Shown piece after piece: positions 1 to 10,476 of a DNA stretch of 64,000 nucleotides (positions are counted from its first letter, which is position 1; each line of letters begins with the position of its first letter). The position numbers and the translations under genes were made by a program. Source of the DNA: Manis javanica (lineage: Eukaryota > Chordata > Mammalia > Pholidota > Manidae). The notes under the pieces were generated by a model. It did no database searches. It saw only the letters and a list, made by a program, of their open reading frames with translations, and was not told where the DNA came from. The stretch is from assembly GCF_040802235.1 (NCBI RefSeq), contig NC_133161.1, positions 146,497,121 through 146,561,120 on the forward strand, written 5' to 3'.

Positions 1-1139
1 GTCTAATTGGCCAACATTTTTTGGCCAAAGGGAAAGATGATGTATGGAGGGAAGCATCTCAGAATTTAATATATGAAGTTTTAGTTAAACCCTCTTTTTT
101 TGAGTACAAGAACTCTGGCCCCCCTAGAATTCCTGATTTTCCCCAGGCCAGGGTCCCGCCTCTGTTACTCTCTCCAGAGAGGAGACCCCTGGTTTCCTGC
201 TGTTTGGGGGAAGGACAGACATCCTGCTGAGCAGAACCAGAGAGCACCTCTGCTTCTCAGGCTCATTCTCCTGCCACATTTTTAGCTCTGCTGTCACCCA
301 TGCTTCCAGATGAATCTGTGGCTGCTATTGTCTGAGCTTTGGGGTTCAGCGGTACAAGTCAGGGGGGCTCTCAGTTTCCTCCATTGCTGCTTCAAAATAC
401 ATCTTCTCAGGTGTGTCCAGTTATTGCTGGTGACAAACTGCAAGCTTCCTGGCTTCTGAGATGTCTTCTGTCTCCTTTTCTATTCTCTTTGTGGGTTTAT
501 GCACTTTTGAAAAGAAGTACACTTTAATGCTGCTTTATTGGGATTTCAGAAAAGAACAGAGGCTAATGTATGAGATCAATCCACCATCTCTTACCAGAAG
601 TCGATCTGGTGTCCTTTAGCCTCTTTTTCTCATATACTAGTTTGAAAGTTACTTTGTATTCATGTAATGGGTTAGCCTTAAAAGTTTAATATTCCTGCTT
701 GACCTAACAAAGTCTAAAGATAATCAATGTCTCTGCCGTCTTCCTGCACAATGCTTTAACTTTGATCTCTTCTGCTTGCTGATTTCCCATGCTGCTTTGC
801 TCTAGCAGTTTAGTCCCTCATTGTTTATAGCACCTCCGAAGTCCCTTCATCAATACGCATTGCGGCCCCTACGATGTGACAAGCAATGTTCTAAGCACTG
901 GAAATACATCAGTGACTAAGACAGACTAAACTACATATGAAAATATTTTATGTTAGGTTGAACTATGTGCAATGGCTAATATTTGGTCTAAGTGACTAAT
1001 CTCATATGGTTTAAGTATTTGTATACTTAATTATATACATACACACTTTTAAGTAAACACATATTAAATTACTAGTGTGTTTTTTTTTCAGTTTACCTAA
1101 ACACTTACTAATTTCATCGTTGCTTGCTTCCATGTCTAT
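1..1139. other. Intergenic DNA, no gene recognised
   Basis: No spliceable or conserved reading frame is recognised here. The short open frames lack any protein family signature. Around 860-930 the text resembles a diverged MIR/L2-type sequence (a segment like 'gttctaagcactggaaatac'). The rest is A+T-rich unique sequence upstream of the apolipoprotein gene. Nothing else can be supported. Confidence 0.5.
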
Positions 1140-1745
1140 GGTACCCCACTCCTCTCTGGGTCCTGCTCTGCGGTGAATCTGTTACTCTTGAACAGTCGTT
1201 TACCTGAGTGTAATTCTTGATTGGCCATTAATTTACCTTCCTTCTGAGGATATATTGCTGGTAAGTTAGCTGTTAGTTTAATCATTTTCATTTGTAGATA
1301 ATTAGTCTTTTCTGTTTGGTTAAATTTAAGATACTTTCTCTGTGATGTTCTGCAGATTCATCATAATGGGTCTTGATTTGGATGCTTTAATTTATCCAGG
1401 GAGGATGCTGAGGAGTCAGGTCACATTTTTCCTCAGTTTTCAAAAATTTTCAGCCATCATCTTTTGAATATTGCCTCCACTGAAGTCTCTGTCTTCTCTT
1501 GAAATACTTGCAGGCATATATTGGACCTTCCCATTCTGTTCTCCGTGCCTCTTACCCTCCATTTCATATTTTCCCGGACTAGTGATATGATTCCTTCTGG
1601 GTGGTTTTTCTCAGACTGACCTTTTTGTCCACGAATTCTCTCCCCAACTATAGATAAATGAGTTTTTCTTTTCCATTTTAATGACTGTATCTTTCACTTC
1701 TACATGCTCTATTTAATTACTTTTCTTTTTGACAAATAACGTAAA
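1140..1745 (-). mobile_element. LINE-1/HAL1-class fragment, antisense
   Basis: The T-rich + strand with phrases such as 'cagattcatcataatgggtc' and 'tctcttgaaatacttgcagg' reads as the reverse complement of an old mammalian L1/HAL1 3' region. It is interrupted and has no intact frame. Family assignment is by recognition of typical antisense L1 wording, so the subfamily is open. Confidence 0.5.
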
Positions 1746-2091
1746 CGTATTGTCTTTCAAGACCAAAAATGATACACAAGACAGTACTTAACTTGCTTAG
1801 CTATTTTAGTGCTGTGATAAGCATAAATGCCTTTCTTTTTGAAGCGTATTTGAGACATACACTTGTTTTTTTTTAACTGACTTTCATTAAGGCCTGGTAA
1901 AAGAAGTATAAACAATGTAGAATGGGCCCATGATGAACTGTTACTCTGTTCTACCCACGGGCCTGCTGAATCTGAGATGGAATGCAGGAACTGCTGCCAC
2001 GCGGAGTGAACACTGCTGTGTCGTGGGTCACACCTGAGGTTTTGGCAGATAAGAATGGAGGGGAACAATTTGCAACACATTTTACTTACTA
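1746..2091. other. Intergenic DNA without recognised element
   Basis: The only long frame here is a 128-codon minus-strand frame that continues into the Tigger-like element starting at 2092. It shows no known protein motif. No promoter or RNA gene is visible. Confidence 0.4.
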
Positions 2092-2556
2092 CAGACAAGT
2101 CCCAACTTAAAATTTTTATGACTTTGCAATGGTTCAAAAGCAATAAACTGTTCAGTAGAAGCTGTACTTTGAATCTTGAATTGTGGTCTTCCCTGGGCCT
2201 GCAATAGGCCGTGAGATCCTCTCATGATGCAGGCAGGGCAGCGAGCCACACCCCATCAGCCACATGGTCATGAGGGTGACCAGCTGATACACTTAAAAAG
2301 TTCTGTCCCCAGGCGACCGTTCTGTTTTTTCACTTTCAGTACAGTATTCCATAAATTACATGACATAGCCAACACTTTATTATGAAATCAGCCTTGGGTT
2401 AGACGATTTGGCTCAACTGTGGCCTAATGTAGGTGTTTTGAGCACGTTTAAGGTAGACTGGCTAGGCTAGGTGTATTAAAAGCATTTTCAAGTTCTATTT
2501 TCAACTTACAATGGGTTTATTGAGATGTGACTCCATCGTAAGTTGAGGAAGATCTA
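2092..2556. mobile_element. Non-autonomous Tigger/pogo-type DNA transposon (about 0.46 kb)
   Basis: The left end 'cagacaagtcccaactta' and the right end 'taagttgaggaagatct' are imperfect terminal inverted repeats, flanked on both sides by TA, the target duplication of Tc1/mariner/pogo elements. The interior ('gagcacgtttaaggtagact', 'acttacaatgggtttattg') matches my memory of a Tigger-derived MITE family common to placental mammals. There is no transposase frame. The exact family name was not determined. Confidence 0.75.
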
Positions 2557-3204
2557 TATTTAGAATGAGAAGCCACTAATGCTCCTTTCAAGGACAGGTC
2601 ACAAGAGAAAGACTGTCTAGGAGGCCTTCTCATTTGGGGCATACTGAGTTTTTATTGGGGACCCACACACTTGTTTAATTTACATGCTTATAACAAAACT
2701 GCTGACACAGAGCATTAAAGAAGATAACTTTTAATTTTTACAAAAATATACTTTAAAAAATTCTTTTTTACTCTACATCCAGATTACGTTGGCAATTTTT
2801 GGATTAAAAAAACAAAACTGAAATGAGCAACTTTCTTTCAAAAATGCAGCTGTCTGCAACAAAGAGACAGTGAAGAACAGGGAAGTGCAAACAAGCTCAG
2901 GGGGAAATAATCTGGTTCAACATAGGTGATTTTTGGCCTTTCTTACTATATCATATCTGAAGGTACAAAATATCAGGTTGTTCCACTATTTGGTGATGCT
3001 AAGTGTGATCACTTGGTTAAAACGATCCACCAGATTTCTCCATTGCAAAAGTAGAATTTAGTCATTGGTAAGTAATCTGTAGGATGACTCATAGGAGGCA
3101 TATCACATCCCTTTCCACAATATTTTTTCACCAATGTTTTGGCCTTCATTGATGATCCTTGCCTGAATCAAACATTGCCTAAGGGCTGCAAATAAGGATT
3201 TAAA
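2557..3204. other. Intergenic DNA, no gene recognised
   Basis: Mostly A+T-rich unique sequence with no conserved open frame and no recognised repeat of high confidence. Confidence 0.4.
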
Positions 3205-3302
3205 TATATATATATATAAATATATATGTATAAATAAATTACATTTATTTTCTATTTACATTTATTATTACATATATATATATACATATATATATATATG
3301 TA
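3205..3302. repeat. (TA)n-rich microsatellite
   Basis: Two blocks of alternating TA (about 3205-3232 and 3273-3300) are separated by 'acatttattttctatttaca'-like sequence. This is a simple-sequence tract with likely length polymorphism and no coding role. Confidence 0.85.
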
Positions 3303-4399
3303 TTTCCATTTACATGTATTAGCTGATTTCTTCTATAAGAGCTTCTAGGGAACTTGTTTTCAAATCTAAAGACTTAAACCGAAGATGGTTAACCTGAACC
3401 TAATGATGAGGAGATGATCAGTGAGATCCAGAACATTCACAAGACATCTTCCCTGGACTCTTCAGCAGAAGCCAGTGTCGAGGACTGGAGAATGCTATTC
3501 TAGGTGAAAAGTGACTGCAGAGGCTTAACAACCCAATGAGATGTGTTGGATCCTGATTTTAAAAAGAAAAAGAGAGGGAAAAAAACCAGCGTGAAAGGCA
3601 TTTGGGGAGAATTGGGAACATTTGAATATGTTAGATGGTATTAAAGAATCATGTGAATTTCATGGGCGTGGTAATGGTATTATGTTTAGGTAAAACCGTC
3701 AGTATTGTAGGAGGTGTATGTTGAAGTATTTAGGGTGCAGTGTCATGCTGTCTGCAGTTATGTCAAATGGTTCCACACAAAGCACGTAACACGTTCACAT
3801 ATATAAATACCTCCAACCAACCCAAATATTTGAAAAATTAAACTGTAAAATGTCACCAAATAGGAAGCGTGAGTGTGTCTTACAATTACCTATTGTATCA
3901 ATCTAGGTTTGGTCAGAAAAACAGAAGCCACTCTATTATTTCAAGTGTGAAAGGCTTCAGTGCAGAAAACCAAAGGTTTATAAAACCGTTGGAAAGGCTG
4001 GAGGAGTGGCCGTCTCAGCTTGCACTTGATGCAGTGACTCACCTGTAAGTGGCTACGAATGGGAAGCCCACCGAATCATCCTAGTCTGCGAAACCAACAC
4101 GTGTGATTCTTAAAATCATCCAGAACTATTTTAAAGCGCCAGTCGGCCTACGCATCTGCTGAAACTACCCATGAAGAATAAGGGTCTCTTCTCGTCCATC
4201 CTGCACTGGCTGACTCACTGAGGCCCATAAGGAGAAGGGGATTCTGGGAAATACAGTGCCAGGTGTCTCCTCTCCATTCCAGAAAAGACCTTTGAAGGCT
4301 GGTGATGATGCTGACGTATGGACAATCCAGTGCAGATATACTTGACAGCACAGCCTCGGCAAAAAACAGTAGAGCACCAGAGATGCTTTTTCTAAAATA
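3303..4399. other. Intergenic DNA, partly an old LINE-like tail
   Basis: At about 3560-3830 the sequence ('gggaacatttgaatatgtta', then 'tgaagtatttagggtgcagt') resembles a diverged LINE 3' tail in + orientation, at low confidence. The remainder shows no gene. The short frames at 4148-4552 have no protein similarity that I recognise. Confidence 0.35.
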
Positions 4400-5150
4400 C
4401 TGTGATGATATATGCATTAACAGAAAAAAAACATCACTTCTAGGAGCACAGTTCAGTAGCATTAAGTACACATACATTGTTGTGCAATCATCACCACTAC
4501 GCATCTTTAGAACTTTTGCATCTTTGCAAACGGAAACTGCACCATTAAACAATTTATGTCTCCATTCCTCCCTCCCCCAACCCCTGGTAACCTCTAATCC
4601 AATTTCTGTCTCTGAATTTGCCTATTCTAAGTATCTCATATAAGTGGAATCATACAAGATTCATCCTTTCTTGTCTGGTTTATTTCACTTAGCATAATGT
4701 CAACATTCATCCACATCCTAGCATGTGTCAGAATTTCATTCCTTTTTAAGGTTATATAATATTCCATTGTATGTACTGACTACATTTTGTTTATCCACTC
4801 ATCTACTGATGAACACCAGGTTGTTTCTACCTTTTGACTCTTGTGATAAATGCTGCTGTGAAAATGAATGTACAGATATTGCTTCCATTCAGAATTGCCT
4901 TCCATTCTTTTGAATATACCCAGAAGTGAAATTGCTGAATTGTATGGTATTTCTATGATCAATTTTTTTTTTTTTTTTTGTGGAACTACCATACTGTTTT
5001 CTACAGTGGCCACCCATTTTACTTCCCACCAGTAATGCACAAGTATTCTCTACATCCTTGCCAACATTTGTTATTTTCTGGGGGTTTTTGTTTGTATTTT
5101 GTTTTTTATAGTAGCCATTATAATGGCTGTAAAGTTGTCAGAAATGCTTT
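4400..5150 (-). mobile_element. L1 3' fragment, antisense
   Basis: The + strand carries the familiar antisense L1 ORF2 end and 3' UTR: 'ttgcctattctaagtatctc', 'cttagcataatgtcaacatt', 'ttatccactcatctactgat', 'cagtggccacccattttact'. The order of these phrases shows a minus-strand L1. The copy is old and broken, with a poly-T tract inside near 4963-4979. Confidence 0.85.
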
Positions 5151-5334
5151 TAAAAGTAGAGGTGGAAAAACATTGAAAATAGGACCTCAGCTCAGCTCAG
5201 TATGCCAGGTTGGAAACATTAATTTTTTACTCTTGAAACCTTCCCTCCATGGTGTGGCAGAGGCTGTAAGTCACCCCCAATCTCTATTTTACCCTTCTTT
5301 GTCAGTTATAGAGCCCCTGATGTTTTAGAAACAT

Positions 5335-6005
5335 CTCTGTTGAGAAACAATTCACATACCATCAAGTTCATTACAGTTCTTTGGTTTTAAGTATATTCAC
5401 AGATTTGTGCAACTATCACCATGATCTAAGTTGAGAACATTTTTAACACCTCCAAAAGAAACCCCATACATATTAGACTTATTCCCCATTTCTCCCTAAC
5501 ACTTCTCCAGCCATAGGCAACCACTGATCTATTTTCTCTCTATATAGATAAATGTTTTCTGGACATTTCATATAAATGGAATCACACAATGTGTGGTGTT
5601 TTGTGACTAGCTTCTTTCACTCACTGTAATGTCTTCAAACTGCCTCCACATTGTGGCATATGAACACATGAACATCCCAGCTGTAGCATATGAAGCATAC
5701 TTCATTACTTTTTACTGCCAATTAATATTCCACTATGTGGATAGACCACATTTTGTTTATTCATTCTTCAGTTGATGGACATCTGGGCTATTTCCACCAT
5801 TTGGGAACTGTAAATGGCGCTGCTGTGGACATTCACGTACTAGTCTTTGTGTGAGTATAAGTGTTCCCCTCTTGGGTTTATGCCTAGGGGTGGAGTGTGC
5901 TGGGTGATGGTGTGACTCCATGCTTAACCATTTGAGGACCTGTCAAACCGTGTTCCAAAGTGACTGCACCATTTCACATTCCCACCAGCAATGTATAATA
6001 ATAAA
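5335..6005 (-). mobile_element. Second L1 3' fragment, antisense
   Basis: A separate minus-strand L1 copy parallels the preceding one: 'caattcacataccatcaagt', 'tatagataaatgttttctgg', 'gttgatggacatctgggcta', 'attcccaccagcaatgtata'. Because it repeats the same L1 region as 4400-5150 it is an independent insertion, not a continuation. Confidence 0.85.
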
Positions 6006-6464
6006 ATACCTGACTTCTAACTGGGTACTGAGCCATTTAAAATATCGATGACATCTCTTTGCCTCCCTTACAGCCTCCCTGGTGTGACTAGTTCAGACCA
6101 AGGGGATGGGAAAAGAAGAGAAGGCTTTGCCCTGACAAGAAAGCACAGTAGTTCCCTCACTTGCCCCTGCTGGTGGCTAGATGCACACGCGGTGGAAAGT
6201 GATCCTGGGTCACGTGCACAAAGGGGACACCTAAGGAGGGCAGAGCCCAAAGCAGAAGGAGCCTGGGGCCTGGGACGGCCTTCGGAGCAGTGCTGCCTCA
6301 CCAGCATGAACCTTTATGTGGGGAAAAAATTAATTTCTTACTTTGTAAACACTGTTATTGTGGGTTCCTCTCAGAGCAGCCAGATTTAGAATTTAACTAC
6401 CCCATTTGCTGTGACTCTTCTTTCTTCTGATTATACTTCTGCTTCTCTGACTGTCCCTCTTTTA

Positions 6465-7215
6465 GACTCTGTGTTAATCAAGATAAGTTAGAATCTATAG
6501 CATTAACAAATGCATTCCCACATCTTCGTGGCATAACACAATAAAAGTTTCTCTCTCACTTACGCAAAGTCCGATGCGGCCAGTGAGAGGTGCTCCTCCA
6601 CACACTGACTTAGAATACGCTTCCTCGCCCCCTACAACTGTGCCCTCTAAATCTTTGCTTCCAGCGGACAGAAGGAAAGAAGAGGTATGAAAAACTCACA
6701 TCCACTCTGTGGAGAAAGGGGTAGTTCGTCTGGCCAGGGTTCTCACCTGGCCCTGGTCAGCATGCTCACCGCACAGGTATGGGCAGTACACTGTTATTGA
6801 CTATATAAAAGAGGTGCGCCCAGCACTCTGGGCTGCAGGAGAGCAGAGGCTGGAGTGGTGGCAGTGCCGAGGACAGAGACTGAGATGGCTGCGCGGGCAG
6901 AGAGGCCCAGAGGCAGAGACTGGCTTGGTGCACGCAGACTCGCTCTGAGTAGATGGGATTCTAGTGATTGACCTGCCACCATGGGAATAAAGTTGGGTAT
7001 AACCCTTTCACCCCAGGAACATTCTATTGTCATTTTTCGGTCTCACTGAATCCATGGTGAACTTGTCCGGGGCTGAAACCCATTGGCAAGACAGACTCTT
7101 GGTTGTGCTGGACCAGAAGTGACCACTTTTCTTCTGCTCACAGTTCACTGGCTAGAACTAATCACATGGCCCCGACCTAATTGCAAAGCAACCTGGGAAA
7201 GGCCGTGTAGCTCAT
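6465..7215. mobile_element. Ancient interspersed repeat, family not named
   Basis: The blocks 'aacacaataaaagtttctct' (about 6536) and 'ctggctagaactaatcacat' (about 7150) belong, from memory, to one common mammalian repeat consensus in which they bracket a central segment. The element is diverged, has no coding capacity, and I cannot assign it to a family with certainty. Confidence 0.4.
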
Positions 7216-7779
7216 GGACCTTCGCTGAGCACTTTCTCTCCACCAGAGGCATCCTCTGGAGGTCATTTCCCCTGAACACTGTTTTCTAACTGCAGTCCTT
7301 TTCTTTTCTCACAGCATGTACTCTCCCTGGGCAAGCTCATCCCCTCCTGTCTCCCACTCCAGACTGATGACCTCTTTCTGGAACCCTAGGCATCTCCACC
7401 CTACTGCCCTAACATCCAGTGGGGGATCTTCGGGTACCAGGCATCCTACTGCCCTGACATCCTGGGGGGGATCTTTGGGCACAGGTAACACCAGCCTGTG
7501 GGTACAAGAACCCAGTTCTAAATTCGAATGCCCCTCTCGTTGCCATCTTCTTTCACGTCCTGAAAACCTACCCTTCCCAGGTACTCTGTCTCATGCCCCT
7601 GGGATGACTATAGTTTCGTGACAGGGTCGTAGTTCCTGTTGCTTTTCTCTTCTCAAATGAATTTTCTCCTAGGCGGTTTCTCAGCCATTATGCAAACAGA
7701 CTTCAGCTGGGCTTGCCTGCTGCCATTACGTTCAAGCTCGGACTCCTGGTAAACCCTTGTTTCCCATCCCGGCCTGCTC

Positions 7780-8155
7780 TTCCTTTAGCATGCTCCCATC
7801 CTTGGTGAAGGGTGCAACCACCTACCTATTTCCCCAGAAACTTGGACAGATCTGATTCCTTCCTCTCCGTCTCTCCCATCCAGTTGTTTACCAGGTGCTG
7901 GCAACTCACTACTTACCATCCTTCAAATACAGTATCTCCTACCAGTCGTCCTGGCCACACCTCAGTTCGCGCCCTCACCATCTCTTCGTTTACTCAAACG
8001 GCCTCCAAACAGGCCCCCTGCCTGCTGTCTTGCTGTCCTCCAGAGCGATCTCCCCATCTGGCAGCTTCAGTGGCTGCTTACAGAAGGCCCCTCATGACCT
8101 GGTCAGGCTGCTCAGCCTTCCTCCCTCACCTCCTACCTTCCTGAGCTACCGGAGC
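7780..8155 (+). mobile_element. L2 fragment, sense
   Basis: C/T-rich + strand text ending in 'ctcatgacctggtcaggctg' follows the 3' part of L2 ORF2 and its UTR (in the consensus, a stretch reading about 'tacaaggccctacatgatctgg'). The open frames of 87-110 codons here are relics or chance frames of this element, not genes. Confidence 0.6.
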
Positions 8156-8159
8156 TAAA

Positions 8160-8250
8160 CACCTGGGTTCCAGTTCTGGCTGCAGCTGTTACTGTGTAAT
8201 GATGGACATGTCATTTAATATCCTCAAGCTTCAGTTCCTTAGTTAATTGA
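8160..8250 (+). mobile_element. MIR SINE fragment
   Basis: The segment 'gttccagttctggctgcagc ... tgatggacatgtcatttaat ... cttcagttccttagtt' follows the core of MIR in sense orientation. It is heavily diverged. Confidence 0.65.
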
Positions 8251-8289
8251 ATGAATGAGTCAGTCACTCAATCTTCTGTACATTGTGTG

Positions 8290-9300
8290 CTATACCAAAC
8301 ATAATGGGGGGGTGTCATAGAGATGAATTAGAAAACATCCCTGTACTCAGAGAGCTCTCTGGTATGTCAACTTATCATTGCATTACTGCATAGTAAGTGC
8401 TATAATACAGGAAAATACTAAGTGTTCTGTGATCAATGTGGAATCAGCCTGTCTCCAAAGCAGAGAAGGGTGAAGGCAGAGAGGATATTTAGTGTGATAT
8501 TGTTATTGTGAAGCAGAGCCATCATTGTCTTCCCCAAATCCATTCTTCTCTTCTTCCTGCGTAATATAGCTCTTTTCTGGCTGGGAATACAGCTATCTAG
8601 AATAAAGACTACATTTCCCAGCCTCCTTTTCTGCTAAGTATAGCCATGTGACTATGTTCAGGTCACATGGGATGTCAGTAAAAGTGGTTAGAACACTTTC
8701 TGGGATGTGTCTTTAAAGGGAGGGAACATGCCCTTCTTTTCCTTCTTCCTGTTGGCTGGGATGCAGACTTGATGGCTGGAGCTGGAGCAGCTCAAACTTG
8801 GACATGAGACCAGTCGAGGGTGATGGTGCAACAGGATAGTAGGCACCCTGGTTGCCTATGTTTACATGAAAGAGAAATAAAATTCCATTTTGTTTAATCT
8901 GTTCTTTCCCCATCCCCACTTTTTTTTTTCTTTTGGTCACTTGAAGCTGAGCCTAAGCCTAAGTAATATAAATTAAGCCTGGAAAAAATGAATATAAGTT
9001 TACCAAGGGATGGGGTATTCCAAACAGTGGGAATGGCACATAATAAAGGCTCAGGGTCCTAAAAGAGGTGGCATGCTCAGGGAATGCCAAGGGTTTTGTG
9101 TGGCAGGAGATGAGACTGGGAATCGGTTGGGATGAGCCAGAGCAGAGGATGGACTGAGGAGGCAGGGCTGTGCAGAGACCCGTTGGAGGCTATGCATGCA
9201 ATCAAGGTGAGAGACAGGTGGGCTGCCACATGCTCAGTGGTGGAAATGGAGGAGAGGGAATCGATTCAAGATACATTTAGGAGCAAACATCAGGAGTGTA
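8290..9300 (-). mobile_element. Old repeat cluster: L2 antisense pieces around another ancient repeat
   Basis: At 8300-8500 and 9000-9300 the G/A-rich text ('gggtgaaggcagagagga', 'ggaatgccaagggttttgtg') looks like antisense L2. Between them, 8514-8960 carries a different ancient repeat with 'actacatttcccagcctcc' and 'gatggctggagctggagcag'. All copies are broken, and no gene is visible through this stretch. Confidence 0.45.
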
Positions 9301-9877
9301 TGGGAGTGTGTGTTTAAGTGTATGTGCGGGCACGTCATCGGAGGAAGGTCTGGGCTTTCTGGCTTCCTTTCTCAGAGGCCCTGTGGGTAGGGTTCAGCCT
9401 TTCCCTGGGGCACGAGCCCTCCTCTTGCTCCGATTCTTCGGGCCCAGATGCCTCTGACGTCTCATCCTTACCCCAGCTGATGCCCTCTGCTTGTTCCAGG
9501 ATTCTTTCATAAAGCAGGAGATGGGAAGGTCTTTAAGCCTGTGAATGCTGACCCTTCCCAGGCTGCCTGCACAGCCTGGGGTGGTGCTGTCAAGGGCTGC
9601 TCAGGTTCAGGCTGGCAGCTGGACATGGTCCATGTCTGGCTGGGCACAGCTTCTCTAGGCTGTTGAGTAAGAATGGGGCCCCCAGCGACTTGTCTCTATT
9701 GGTGGGCCAGCCAGGTCACTGGGAAAGTTGAAAGTCATGGGGTTTGGGGGTCACTGGGTGAGGAGTTCAGCCCCACTCCTTGTAAAACTTTTCTACTGGG
9801 GCAGCCCTGATATTAGGGTAGTCGTTAACCCTCTGGGTGCCAAGGGAGGGCGGGAAGTGAGCCACGGGAGGCAGCTG

Positions 9878-9905
9878 AGGTCAGCCTTCTTTGAACCTCC
9901 ACGTG
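9878..9905 (+). promoter_or_regulatory. APOA5: APOA5 proximal promoter: IR8 nuclear-receptor site plus USF E-box
   Basis: AGGTCA at 9878-9883 and TGAACC at 9892-9897 are inverted half-sites separated by exactly 8 bases, an IR8. A CACGTG E-box follows at 9900-9905, and a FOXA-like TGTTTAC lies at 9907-9913. With transcription starting near 9977, these sit about 70-100 bp upstream. From memory, the human APOA5 promoter has an FXR-responsive IR8, a nearby ROR half-site and a USF E-box at very similar distances, so bile-acid, ROR and USF control is likely conserved here. The match is by motif reading and binding is not shown. Confidence 0.7.
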
Positions 9906-9947
9906 GTGTTTACTCAGAACCACTGCCAGAGGCCCAGGCCCCTGGAG

Positions 9948-9989
9948 TATAAAACGGAATGTCTGCTCTCTGTGCCCAGACCTGAGCAG
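9948..9989 (+). promoter_or_regulatory. APOA5: APOA5 core promoter and noncoding exon 1
   Basis: A TATA-like TATAAAA lies at 9948-9954. A transcription start about 25-30 bases downstream would give a very short noncoding exon 1 ending at 9989 with a CAG|GTGAGC donor. The next acceptor (cttcctcag, ending 10468) opens exon 2 only a few bases before the start codon. This matches the known APOA5 layout of one noncoding and three coding exons. The start site itself is inferred. Confidence 0.65.
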
Positions 9990-10476
9990 GTGAGCAGCAG
10001 GGGCAGAGGGAGGCGGGGTGGGGTCCCGAGGGTGACTGCAGGTCTGAGCAGAGCGGGGCGGGCACTAAGAACTCTTGGCGCACCCTGGCAGAGTTGTTCT
10101 TCCCTTTGGGGTACCTCAGCCTCTCAGCCATGACACGGGAGGCAGGAAGGCAGGTGAGCGAGGGAGTGGTGGCAGAAGTGGCCTAGGGGGCTGCCTCTGG
10201 GGTCTGGGAGGGAGGCCGAGGGGGAACCTTTACAAAGCAGTTCGAGCTCCACACTACATCATGTGACCCAGGTGGACGAGGACCCCACCCCTGTCCCGGA
10301 AGACACCCTTTCCCCCCAGCCGCACTCGCCCAGCCAGGCCTCTGGAGTCCCAGCAGCCCTGTGCTCCCTGCTGTGGGTTAACAGATACTGGGCACGTTGC
10401 CCCTGGGGCAAGTCCCCCGGGAGCCGTCCCTTCCTTGGCCTCACTGGGCCTCCATTCGCCTTCCTCAGCGTGCATG

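Noticed and set aside
6048-6389. 113-codon open frame upstream of APOA5
   Set aside because: No splice or promoter context, no recognised domain, and it lies between repeats. APOA4 is not expected this close.
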